Below, piece after piece: positions 1 to 8,586 of a stretch of DNA of 64,000 bases. Both the position numbers and the translations under genes were made by a program. The DNA is from Leishmania infantum JPCM5 (taxonomy: Eukaryota > Euglenozoa > Kinetoplastea > Trypanosomatida > Trypanosomatidae). Location of the stretch: contig NC_009405.2 of NCBI RefSeq assembly GCF_000002875.2, positions 152,428 through 216,427 of the forward strand, given 5' to 3'. The notes beneath the pieces were generated by a model. It had not been told where the DNA came from and did no database searches. It worked only from the letters and a program-made list of their open reading frames with translations. Position 1 is the stretch's first letter, and every line of letters starts with the position of its first letter.

Positions 1-1020
1 TCTCGCCCCGCACCCGACCACCGTGCTGGTGGGTTCGTGTTGCTCTCTGTGCAGCCTGCCCGATTCTCTCTTCTCTGCTTGAGCCCTCTCATCTCGTTGG
101 GCTCCGCCGTAACCACGCCGTCCATCCTTCATCGCGTCACCACGTTGATTGGTGGCTTTACGTAAGAACGGTCATCACCACCACCGCACGCGCGCGCACT
201 CTGTGGTACGGCGTTGCCGCCGCTGCACGAGGAGGAAGCACAACGAACAGGAAAGCAAGGAAACATCGCCGCCCCCGCGACAGCAGCAGCAGCAACAAGC
301 GGAGCTGTCTGCCTGTGAGCCGGAGAAGGTAGGGATACACATGCGTGTATGCATGTCCACATCGATCGATCTGTGTGTGTGTGTGTGTGTGTGTGCAGAG
401 CCTCCTACCGGTAGTCGACGTACATTCACACACGCACACACATACATGAACAACTTCAGGTCTCATCAGGGCACTTAAAAAGAATTCTTTCGCTCCTCTC
501 CTCTCCTCTCCTCCATCTCTCTCCTTGGGTATGTGCGTGTGTGTGCTCGCCATCGGTCACTGTGCTGTCAAGTGGGCTCGTCTTCTTGCGTATCAGTGAC
601 TAAATACGTGCGTCGCATCCTATTCCATCGCAGCACTGCCGCCGCCGCTGCCGCTGCTGCCGTCTCTCTCTCTCTCATACGTACCTGACTTCTTTTATCT
701 TACTATTTCCAGCTACGTGTACGCGTGTGCAGTCACTTACCTGCGAAGCGACTCGGCTGCCTGAGCCGCCCCGCCGCCGCCGCCGCTCGTCGCTCTCCTC
801 TCTCGAGCACGCACCCTCCTTTTGGGAGGATTCAGTGTACTGACAGAGCGAGCGAGCCCGTGAGAGCCACACAGACGCACACAGCGCGCGCGGTGTGGCA
901 CACGCATCATCAGAATCTTGATCTTCACTATTGCCGTTTGGTTGTTGGCGTTTGCACGAAGCAACATCGCCGGTGACGTCCTAAGAAGTTGTCGCGCGCC
1001 CGCTCGCACAGACATCAAAG

Positions 1021-1063
1021 CCTCCTCTTTTCTCACCCGCCTTCTCCTTCCTCTCACTTTCAG
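1021..1063 (+). promoter_or_regulatory. Probable spliced-leader acceptor of the DnaJ gene
   Basis: A pyrimidine tract of about 40 nt ends in CAG (AG at 1062-1063), about 100 nt before the DnaJ ATG at 1165. This is the usual trypanosomatid trans-splicing layout. The implied 5' UTR contains the (TG)n run at 1114-1143. Confidence 0.5.
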
Positions 1064-1109
1064 CATCTAGCGCCCATCTCCGCTTTTCCGCGCCTCGCCC
1101 TGCCTCGTC

Positions 1110-1113
<4 letters not shown>

Positions 1114-1143
<30 letters not shown>
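1114..1143. repeat. (TG)15 microsatellite in the DnaJ 5' UTR
   Basis: An uninterrupted TG dinucleotide run ends about 20 nt before the DnaJ start codon. In frame it would read as Val-Cys repeats, which is why an upstream in-frame extension of the DnaJ ORF was not accepted. Confidence 0.9.
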
Positions 1144-1145
<2 letters not shown>

Positions 1146-1164
1146 TGTGTGTAAAAGGGCAAAG

Positions 1165-2526
1165 ATGGTGCGCGAAACGGAGCTGTACGAGGTGTTGAAC
1201 GTGTCGGTCGAGGCCGACGAGCACGAGATCAAGCGGTCCTACCGCCGGCTGGCCCTCAAGTATCACCCCGACAAGAACACCGGCGATGAGGCCGCAGCGG
1301 ACATGTTCAAGAAGGTGAGCAACGCCTACGAAGTGCTCAGCGACCCCGAGAAGCGGCAGGTGTACGACAAGTACGGCAAGGAGGGACTAGAAAGGGGCGC
1401 GGGCGAGGGTGGCGGCTTCCATGATGCGACGGACATCTTCTCCATGTTCTTCGGCGGAGGCGCGCGGGAGCGCGGGGAGCCAAAGCCGAAGGACATCGTC
1501 CACGAGCTCGAGGTGAAACTGGATGACCTGTACAACGGCGCCACGAAGAAAGTGATGATTTCGCGTGACCGCCTCTGCGGTACCTGTGAGGGCAGTGGGC
1601 TGAAGCCCAGCGGCAAGCGCATCACCTGCGCCCAGTGCCGCGGTCGCGGTGTGCTGCTGCGCACCCAGCAGGTCTTCCCCGGGTTCCATCATCAGGTGCA
1701 GATGCGCTGTCCTGCCTGTGGTGGCGAGGGCGAAATCGTCGCGGCCTCTGACCTCTGCACCGGCTGCCGCGGCAAGCGCGCAGTGCGCGAGAAGAGTGTG
1801 CTGGAGGTGCACATTGACCGTGGCGCCTCCAAGTCGGACCACTTCACCTTCACTGGCGAGGGCAATCAGGAGCCCGGGATCCGCCTGTCTGGCGACGTGC
1901 TTATCTTTTTGAGCGTGCGCCCGCATCCCGTCTTCCACCGCATAAACGACCATCTCATGATGCGCTGCCCCATTACCCTGCAGGAGGCACTATGCGGGTT
2001 CGAGGTGCCCATCGAGCATCTCGACGGCCGCCAGCTTGTCATCAAGGCGTCGCCCGGCCAGGTGGTGCACAGCGACAGTGCGTGGAGCGTGTACAATGAA
2101 GGCATGCCAGTAAAGGGCACCGGCGGTCTGCAGAAAGGCAAACTGTTCATCTACTTCGATGTCGAGTGGCCAGAGACGCTGCCGAGGGAACAGATCGACA
2201 AGATCGTGACGGCCTTGAACGTGCCGGAGAAGCCCGGCAAGCTGGGCGGGCATGTGGTGGAGCTGACGGAGTACAAGGCCGCCGGCAAGTTCAAGGGTGG
2301 CAAGAATGGGAAGCGCGGTGGTGCGGCGGGGTCGCGGTCTGCCGGCGCCGGCCGTGGGCGTGGGGCCGCTCGAAGCCGCCAGGCGCACGCCGAGGAGGAC
2401 GAATTCGAGGATGTCACTGACGACGATGACGACGAGCAGCAGCAGTACGGCGGTCAGCAGTACTTCCGCGCAGGTCCGCAAGGCTTCAACGGCAGCACGC
2501 AGACCGTAGAGTGCGCACAGCAGTAG
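1165..2526 (+). CDS. Type I (DnaJA-like) Hsp40 chaperone with CaaX motif
   Basis: A 453-residue Hsp40 co-chaperone expected to stimulate Hsp70 ATPase and deliver unfolded clients. The J domain lies at about residues 5-70 with HPD at 34-36, followed by a short Gly-rich stretch (80-100). A zinc-finger region at about 138-205 contains four CxxC motifs (CGTC, CAQC, CPAC, CTGC). The substrate-binding domain follows, then a Gly/Arg/acidic tail. The last four residues are CAQQ (Cys450), a CaaX box that predicts farnesylation, as in yeast Ydj1 (CASQ); this suggests a cytosolic, partly membrane-associated chaperone. The ATG at 1165 is preferred over in-frame codons inside the TG repeat because it begins the canonical J domain. 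It is the first gene of the plus-strand cluster. Confidence 0.93.
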   Translation: MVRETELYEVLNVSVEADEHEIKRSYRRLALKYHPDKNTGDEAAADMFKKVSNAYEVLSDPEKRQVYDKYGKEGLERGAGEGGGFHDATDIFSMFFGGGARERGEPKPKDIVHELEVKLDDLYNGATKKVMISRDRLCGTCEGSGLKPSGKRITCAQCRGRGVLLRTQQVFPGFHHQVQMRCPACGGEGEIVAASDLCTGCRGKRAVREKSVLEVHIDRGASKSDHFTFTGEGNQEPGIRLSGDVLIFLSVRPHPVFHRINDHLMMRCPITLQEALCGFEVPIEHLDGRQLVIKASPGQVVHSDSAWSVYNEGMPVKGTGGLQKGKLFIYFDVEWPETLPREQIDKIVTALNVPEKPGKLGGHVVELTEYKAAGKFKGGKNGKRGGAAGSRSAGAGRGRGAARSRQAHAEEDEFEDVTDDDDDEQQQYGGQQYFRAGPQGFNGSTQTVECAQQ

Positions 2527-4048
2527 TAGAGAGTAGATGACCGCAAGCTCGAGGGTCAAGGTGCGCATGGGCATGTGCGTGCTCGTGTGTGTGTGTGTGT
2601 GTGTGAGGGTAGGTGTGCAAATATACGCACGCGCTCTGTCATGGGCCCGCTCTCCTCTACGCACCCTCCTCCCCTCCCGATATACACACACAAGTCGCGG
2701 CATCATGGGGCCCTTCCTCCCCCTGCTCCACGCTCTGTTCATTCCCTGTTATGAATACTGTGTGCGTGTGCGTACGTTGTTCCGTTATCCATGCTCTCTC
2801 GCCTTCTTCTTTTCTCCATAATGCCCTCCGTAACAAAATCACCAGAAGACAGCCGCCTCAGTGCTGATGGACAGACATGCAGGCATGCAGGAGGTCAGAG
2901 GCAAAACTGCTTCAGCACTCTCCCACCCACCCCTCACTCCCCACCCCCACCCCTTCATCCCTCTGCGACCACATATACACACACGCACACAACATCCGCC
3001 TACGAGCCCGTGGCGCACGCGTGTGGGTCTCAGGGAGGACGAGAGTACAGATGCCGATAGTCGTACTAGAAGGAAGCGGTGGTTGAGGGGGGAGGGGGAG
3101 GGGGGAGGGGGGCGTACCCGCGGAAGAGTGCGGGGTGGCACAGATGTGTGTGTGTGTGTGTGTGCAGGTGAAGGCGAGAAGGGACAGGGAGGGCGCCTGC
3201 ATATGTGCGTGTGCTTTGCGTAGGGCGTCTCTCTGTCGCTGTCGTCCCTTCTCCTCCGCTGCTGCTGCTGCCTCGGAGACAGGCACGCGTGCATCAAGGG
3301 GCGAGACAGCAGCGAGTGGATAGGGGAAGGGCTGCCTCCTCGGGCTCTCACTCTCCCCTCTCGCTGCTTCTCGTCCACAGCCTGTGTCGTGGCCGACACG
3401 ATTCACGCATGTAGGCGAAAAGTCATGCATCCGAGTCCAACGTTCACGGCTTCTTCCGCTCGCTCTGTTCTCCCCTCTTCTACTGCCTCTGCCGCACCAT
3501 CCCACGCGTTGCCTTGGAGGGCGTGTGTTAGCCGCGCACACCCCTCACACACGTACGCCCATCTCATCTTTCGGCCTCCCCCTTCGTCAGCGTCCCCTCC
3601 CCCTTCCCTTCCTCCCCGTCGTCAGAGACAAGGTGTGTGCGCGCAGGGTGTGGTCTGCTGCACGTGGGCTGCATCGTCGCTCACAAGAAACCCCACACGC
3701 ACACGTACACACTCAAGCACGATTGAGGAAAGGGGGCTCGAGCATATCGTCCTTGTCGCCGTCGTGGTGGTGCCGCTGTCGCACGCACTCGTCGCATCTT
3801 TCGGTGTCTGTGTTTGTGTGTGTTTGTGTGTGTGTGTGTGGTGTGTGGTGTGTGTCGGTGCAGAAGGTGGGAGAGGGCGGGAGGGTGTTGCCTTCTCGTT
3901 TTGCTTGACGCATGCAACATCGCCCGAGACTGCCATCTGCGCGCAGCGTCCACCACGCCATTCGCGAGGGTCCCTTGCCCGTTTGGTTTTGCTGTCCTCT
4001 CCTCCTCTCACGTCACGCACGCCGTCTCACCACACACGCGCCCACGGC
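2527..4048. other. DnaJ 3' UTR and spacer
   Basis: No supported gene. The stretch contains TG runs (about 2585-2605, 3144-3164 and 3810-3840), a G-rich tract at 3087-3112, and pyrimidine-rich sequence at 3985-4020 that probably serves splicing of the next gene. Confidence 0.6.
3087..3112 (+). other. G-rich tract, G-quadruplex-forming motif
   Basis: Four runs of 5-6 G separated by single A on the plus strand, which is the sense strand of the DnaJ 3' UTR. Confidence 0.7.
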
Positions 4049-4693
4049 ATGGCTTCTATACTGACGAGACAGGCGCTGTGGGTGCCAGTGGTGAAGCACA
4101 ACCCGGCGTTTGTTGAGAGCGTCCACAGGCTGCTTCGAAGCAGCCCCATCACCTCTCTTACCGCCGCCGCCATCGGGCTAAAGCTGGAGGAGGTGCAAGT
4201 CGCGCTGGAGCCAGAGGCGTGGCACCCCGACAAGATGGTGGCGTCCATGATGGCGTTCCCGGTACAGATCTCGGCTGCTGCGTGTGACTACATGCTCGAG
4301 CAGCAACAGCGACAGCAGCCGAAACCCCGAGAGCTTACTTTCGGGTTCGCGATTTCCATCTGCGACTCGTGCAACACGCTCCATGTGATGGAGCGGCTGC
4401 TGCCAGCGTCCAGCCGGCACGTATCTGTCAACATGCAGACCCACTGCATGCGCAACCTCCGGGAAGAGGAAAAGGTGGTGGTGGTGAGCACCATCGACAA
4501 GATGGGCAAGCGGCTCGTGTACTGCAAGACAGACTTTTTCGTTGAGGCGGCAGAGCCAGTGCCGGAGGAGGTGGTGCAGCGCGAGAAGAGCATCAAGACG
4601 TTGGCAGAGTTGCGTGCAGCGCTGATGCACTACGAGAAGGCGGTGTCGGGGGCGCATGTCAAGTCGATTATGTCAACGAGCAAGCCCGGATAA
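4049..4693 (+). CDS. Hotdog-fold thioesterase-like protein
   Basis: A 214-residue protein that I read as a member of the acyl-CoA thioesterase (ACOT13/PaaI-like) hotdog family. The evidence is the run around residues 95-172: a small-residue helix segment (ICDSCNTLHV), a strand (SVNMQTHCMR), and the turn-strand IDKMGKRLVYCKTDFF, which matches the end of hotdog domains. The usual His-Gly-Gly before the central helix is not obvious (it reads TFGFAISI), so activity is uncertain. The N-terminus is basic and hydrophobic and could be a mitochondrial targeting sequence. The ATG at 4049 is the first ATG after the pyrimidine-rich stretch; an upstream ORF extension is Ser/Thr/His-rich and looks untranslated. 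A degenerate relative lies 435 bp downstream (5129-5554), which indicates an old tandem duplication. Confidence 0.6.
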   Translation: MASILTRQALWVPVVKHNPAFVESVHRLLRSSPITSLTAAAIGLKLEEVQVALEPEAWHPDKMVASMMAFPVQISAAACDYMLEQQQRQQPKPRELTFGFAISICDSCNTLHVMERLLPASSRHVSVNMQTHCMRNLREEEKVVVVSTIDKMGKRLVYCKTDFFVEAAEPVPEEVVQREKSIKTLAELRAALMHYEKAVSGAHVKSIMSTSKPG

Positions 4694-5128
4694 CGTGGGT
4701 GGCGTCCCATCGTCGTCATGTCTCTCGCTTCTTGCATTCGGCCGCGGATCGTATCACCCTTGCCAAATTGTATAGAGCGGAAGCGGGCACGGGAAGGGGA
4801 GAGGCCGTAAGAGAAGGAGAAGGAGGGGGGCTTGTAGGACGTAGCGGTGTGCATAACGCATGCCTGCGTCTCGGCGACTCGCCTTCCTCATCGAGCACCT
4901 CATGGCACACGAATCAGACCCTTTCTTGAACCTCCCCTCCCCTCGCGGCGTGTCGTATCTGTGCTGCGGCTCTCGGTGTTTGTGGGCGTTGCCTCTGCGC
5001 CTGCCCTCTCTTCTTCTCCCGCCCTTTAACGTCATCGCTCACCGATACATCCCCTTCTCTCTTCCAGGCGATGCACGCGCACGCGCATCTGCACGGAATC
5101 AGTCGGCGGGTTGATTGGTTGAGGCAGG
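4694..5128. other. Spacer between thioesterase gene and its pseudogene
   Basis: No gene seen. A pyrimidine-rich stretch at 4995-5065 ending in CAG could be the relic splice acceptor of the broken downstream copy. Confidence 0.5.
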
Positions 5129-5554
5129 ATGGCTACTATTCGCTCCATCCTGTGCTGGATGAAGGCGCACGATTTCGTGAGTGCGGCGTTTCCCAGCGTG
5201 TTCGACATCATCCTTGTAGAGAAGCGGGGTTAGTAGGGTGGGCCTTCCACGCGCTTGGTAGCCGTCCTGTTCACGTTGTGCCCCGAGGGCGGCGTCGTTA
5301 ACCCGGCCACGCTGTGCACAGGGAACGATGCCACGGCGATGCTGATGGGCCGGATAGCCCCCTGCTACATCGCGATAGCGAATCCCCCTTCTACGAACGG
5401 ACGTGTCTGTCGATTCAGGCGAACAGCAAGGCCTCTCCTTCTGCGGTGTGGCCTCACCTATCTTCCCATACCGCGCATCGGCAAGATGGGCAGGCGCATC
5501 GTGTACGCGAGCGTCGACAACGTCGAGCCGCCGCTGATGCAGTGCCACCGATGA
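5129..5554 (+). pseudogene. Degenerate hotdog thioesterase copy with in-frame stops
   Basis: An ATG at 5129 opens a coding-like frame (MATIRSILCWMKAHDFV...) that is cut by two consecutive TAG codons at 5231-5236. It then continues in the same frame to 5554. The later part contains PEGGVVNPATLCTGNDATAM, which resembles the Gly-rich central helix of PaaI/ACOT13 hotdog proteins. It also contains IGKMGRRIVYASVD, which parallels IDKMGKRLVYCKTD of the intact gene upstream. The part between these blocks no longer matches a hotdog domain, so further small indels are likely. I read it as a dead tandem paralogue that may have been a distinct thioesterase subtype. An assembly error at the stops is a less likely alternative. 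Confidence 0.6.
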
Positions 5555-6215
5555 ACACGACTGCAGAGCTGCTGCCAGCCATGTAAAGTCCAGCGGTGCT
5601 GTCGAACGGGAAGCACGTCAAGGCGATGTTGCCCATCAGCGTTCCGACGAGAACACAACATCACGCGCGGGCAGCGGCAAGCACAGGCGCATACGTGCGG
5701 TGAGAGGGTTTGGCCGGTGTCGTCCATCATTTGCGAGCTCCCGTGCAGCCTCCCTCGCGACGTGCACACAGACACACACAGGGGGAGGGGGGCGGGTGCG
5801 AGGGCCTCCCTCCTCACCCCCTCCCTCAAAGCAGAAAGTAAACGCGCATACATGTGCACCTGTATGTGCTGGGTAGGCGGGCGACAATGCAGCTGCAGGT
5901 AGACAGCGAAAGAGGGGAATGCAAGTGCGTGCTACTCTGGGAGGATAGTGGATGGGACGCCTCGCCGCCGCCATTGCACGGCGCCCTCCCCCCGTTAATG
6001 ATGATCTCTCTTTTCAAGCGGCCCTCGCCCTCACTGTTCCCCATACTTCGCCATCCTCTGCTGGCTACCTCACACACGCCGCCCTCTGTCTCCCGCTGTC
6101 TGCGTGGAGAGAGAGAGACCTCCTACGGGACACCACAAGGTCGAACCACCGCCGCAGCCCTCCGCGGCATCCGCTTGTCTTCCTCCCTCGACATAGACGT
6201 GTCCCCATCATCACC
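5555..6215. other. Spacer before conserved hypothetical
   Basis: No gene seen. It is pyrimidine-rich near its right end. In-frame upstream extensions of the next ORF are low-complexity and precede the probable splice acceptor at 6195-6196. Confidence 0.5.
6173..6196 (+). promoter_or_regulatory. Probable spliced-leader acceptor
   Basis: The pyrimidine-rich run CTTGTCTTCCTCCCTCG is followed by ACATAG (AG at 6195-6196), 19 nt before the ATG at 6216. This supports 6216 as the start of the hypothetical protein gene. Confidence 0.55.
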
Positions 6216-7871
6216 ATGGCGAAGAAGAAAAACGCACGCAGCGCATCTGTCTCTGCTGCCGCCACGGACGGTGGCGCCGCCCCTGCCGACGGAGGCCTCC
6301 GGCCTGTCTTCGCCGCATCGACGCGCACCGCCACAGCGGAGGAGGTGCTGCATGCGGCACTGGAACAGCTCGACTCCATCGCACAGGAGGCGCACGTGTA
6401 CACGCAGCAGCTAAAGGCGGCCGCACTGAACTGCGCTGCGGCGGAGGTTACGTCACCGCCTTTCAAGCGCGCGCGCGACGACCCGGCGGGCGGCGAGGTG
6501 CGGCTGACCGCCTCCACTGCAGCCAAGGGCAGTCGCCTTGACGTCTTCGCTGCCATGTCCGCCTTGCAATATCAAGCCCTCTGTGCAGCGGTGGCGGCCT
6601 ACGGGCTGCAACTCCTGCCGTCGCTGGAAGAGATTCTCAAGCGGGTGGCGCTGGCTGTGCTGACGCCGTGGCTGTCCACCCCAGAGGCGTGGGAAACACT
6701 GGCGATGCTGTGCACCACGTACCGCGCCGGTGCTGCCCACGTCTTGGCTGAGCTACTGGAGAGCCTCCTGCGGGAGCCTGGGGTGCTACTGCTGGATGCG
6801 CCACAGCTCGTGCCGGCGTGGTACGCAGAGGCTGTTGTACACGTCCTGCCTTCGGCGATGGCGTCGAACGCGGCCACCGCAGCCCTGGGCGGCTTGCTGA
6901 CACTTGCCGAGGACCAGCAGCTGCGAGAAGAGTCGGCCGAGTCTGTCCAGCAGGCGGCGCACATCCACACTGAAAGGACGGCGCGGAAGCTGCGTGCGCT
7001 AGTGGACATGCTCTACGCAGCCGGCGGGTATGTGCCGCAGGCTACCTTGCAGCAGATGGCGCTGCGGCACGCGATGGAGGTGGTGGAGGGCGGCGTGCTG
7101 CCCTGCTACCTCAGCGAGCAGGAGTACAGCGAGGCCTTCAGCACAGCCTCCACGTTTCCGGGGACGGCGGCGGCGGGGGATTCAACCGGCGCGGCGGTGC
7201 TGCGCTGGAATGTGCCAGCAGCCTGGCACGCAGTTAGTCTTCAGTTGCTCGAAGCCTTTCTCTTCGCGTGCCGTCCCGGACTCCCGGCGCAGCTGCTGGT
7301 GACAGCGACGCGCGCCATCAACGTCCTCGCCGCGCGCCTGCATCGCGGAGTACCGCTGCTGAGCACATCGCAGGATCCGAATTCGACGGCCGGCCCCAGC
7401 CAAGATAGGAGCAAGAAGGCCACGTTGGTGGCGTTGCCGCTCCTTCCGGTTACGGCCGCGGTCGGGGCTGCGGTGGTGCGCCTCGGTCACGTTCTGCAAC
7501 TTCTCCGTCATCCCGTCGTGCTGCCGCCCTTCCAGCCCGCGCAGTTGGTGGTGGAGAAGGCGAAGCGGCGCACATTTGTGTTGACAGAGCCTGCTGCCGC
7601 GCCGGTCACCTCTGCGCCTGCAGCTCCTGCTGCGCCCCCCGCAGAGACGGTGGCTGCACCGAGTACGCGCGTGGCAATGGCGCCGCCGCCGCAACAGCAG
7701 CCTCGGCCTGTCGCGCCGACCGTTGCAGCGCCCGCCGCAGTACCCGCACCAGCCGCAGCTTTGCCTCGCACGCCAGCGCCGCAGCCTGTGAAGCCGGCGC
7801 CACCCCCGCAACCGCCCGCCGTTGTGGACAGCGCCGACGACGACATCCCCGACATCGTGATGGACGACTAA
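6216..7871 (+). CDS. Conserved hypothetical, helical core with Pro/Ala-rich acidic-ended tail
   Basis: A 551-residue protein I do not recognise. The N-terminus is Lys-rich (MAKKKNAR), and FKRARDD near residue 85 could be a nuclear signal. Residues about 110-430 are Leu/Ala-rich and look like stacked helices, possibly HEAT/ARM-like. The last ~110 residues are Pro/Ala/Gln-rich and end in an acidic patch (DSADDDIPDIVMDD). A helical repeat body plus Pro-rich acidic tail recalls the RIX1/PELP1 ribosome-assembly family, but that is only a resemblance in architecture. The ATG at 6216 is the first after a clear splice acceptor. Codon use matches its neighbours. Confidence 0.8.
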   Translation: MAKKKNARSASVSAAATDGGAAPADGGLRPVFAASTRTATAEEVLHAALEQLDSIAQEAHVYTQQLKAAALNCAAAEVTSPPFKRARDDPAGGEVRLTASTAAKGSRLDVFAAMSALQYQALCAAVAAYGLQLLPSLEEILKRVALAVLTPWLSTPEAWETLAMLCTTYRAGAAHVLAELLESLLREPGVLLLDAPQLVPAWYAEAVVHVLPSAMASNAATAALGGLLTLAEDQQLREESAESVQQAAHIHTERTARKLRALVDMLYAAGGYVPQATLQQMALRHAMEVVEGGVLPCYLSEQEYSEAFSTASTFPGTAAAGDSTGAAVLRWNVPAAWHAVSLQLLEAFLFACRPGLPAQLLVTATRAINVLAARLHRGVPLLSTSQDPNSTAGPSQDRSKKATLVALPLLPVTAAVGAAVVRLGHVLQLLRHPVVLPPFQPAQLVVEKAKRRTFVLTEPAAAPVTSAPAAPAAPPAETVAAPSTRVAMAPPPQQQPRPVAPTVAAPAAVPAPAAALPRTPAPQPVKPAPPPQPPAVVDSADDDIPDIVMDD

Positions 7872-7921
7872 GTCGGGGCGGGCCTGTCGCTGACCAGAGA
7901 AGCCGGCAGGCAGAGAGCCGC

Positions 7922-7923
<2 letters not shown>

Positions 7924-8001
<78 letters not shown>
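7924..8001. repeat. (GT)39 microsatellite
   Basis: 78 nt of uninterrupted GT dinucleotides start 52 nt after the stop codon at 7871. It is the longest perfect dinucleotide run in the window. Confidence 0.97.
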
Positions 8002-8002
<1 letters not shown>

Positions 8003-8535
8003 GATGCAGCCGGGGGTAAGTCAGGGGGGAAGGTTTGCCAGACGCTCTAATTTCGACATGTAAGCTCGGCCACGCGTCGTAAAAGGCTTTGTGTGGCACG
8101 CCGCCACTAACGCGAACGAGTAAGGCTACATCCCTCACGTTCACACGCCCCCCTCCCCTCCCTCACCACCGGCCCCTATGTGTATGTCTGGAGAAGGGCA
8201 AAGGAACGCACGGCGCAGAACAGCTGGGGCACAGAATCTGGGATGATATGTAAGGATGTCGCATGCCTTGTGGGAGGGCAGAAAGGGCCTCCCACACACC
8301 CCACACCCGAGCCGCGTGTGCCTGTGCCTTGCCAGCTCAGAAGATGGCCACTGGTGCGTTCATTTTCTCAGCACTCGATACATTCTGGCATGCAGTCTCG
8401 CCACTCTTTTCGATTCTCGTGGCTCCCCGTCATATCCTCGTTGGCGTGTGCATACCCGCACCGCGCGCAGCACGCGACAACCGGCCCTCTCGCCCACCCC
8501 ACACATCCACACGCACACACCTCCTCGTTGGGGCC

Positions 8536-8566
8536 ATTCTTTCTTCGTCTTCTTTGGCATTCATAG
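8536..8566 (+). promoter_or_regulatory. Probable spliced-leader acceptor
   Basis: CATTCTTTCTTCGTCTTCTT is followed after a few bases by CATAG (AG at 8565-8566), 20 nt before the ATG at 8587. It argues against the longer in-frame ORF that opens near 8263. Confidence 0.6.
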
Positions 8567-8586
8567 ACGGAAAGTTCCAGCTCATC

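Larger units (their letters stand above)
1..1164. other. Upstream spacer and 5' UTR of the DnaJ gene
   Basis: I see no convincing coding sequence here. The ORFs are short, overlap on all frames and are rich in Thr-His, Val-Cys, Ser and Arg from TG/CA and CT repeats. A (TG)n run lies at 372-395 and pyrimidine-rich tracts at about 485-525 and 1021-1060. It probably holds the 3' UTR of a gene to the left plus the 5' UTR of the DnaJ gene. Confidence 0.5.
7872..8586. other. Spacer with long GT array
   Basis: The 3' UTR of the upstream hypothetical, dominated by the (GT)39 array, and then the splice-acceptor region of the next gene. No coding sequence seen. Confidence 0.6.

Noticed and set aside
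1387..1953. 188-codon minus-strand ORF inside the DnaJ gene
   Set aside because: It is the antisense shadow of a well-supported gene; high GC at third positions keeps the opposite frame open.
3389..4048. In-frame N-terminal extension of the thioesterase ORF
   Set aside because: It is Ser/Thr/His/Val-Cys-rich from TG and CT repeats and starts far upstream of the hotdog-like part; it looks like 5' UTR read in frame.
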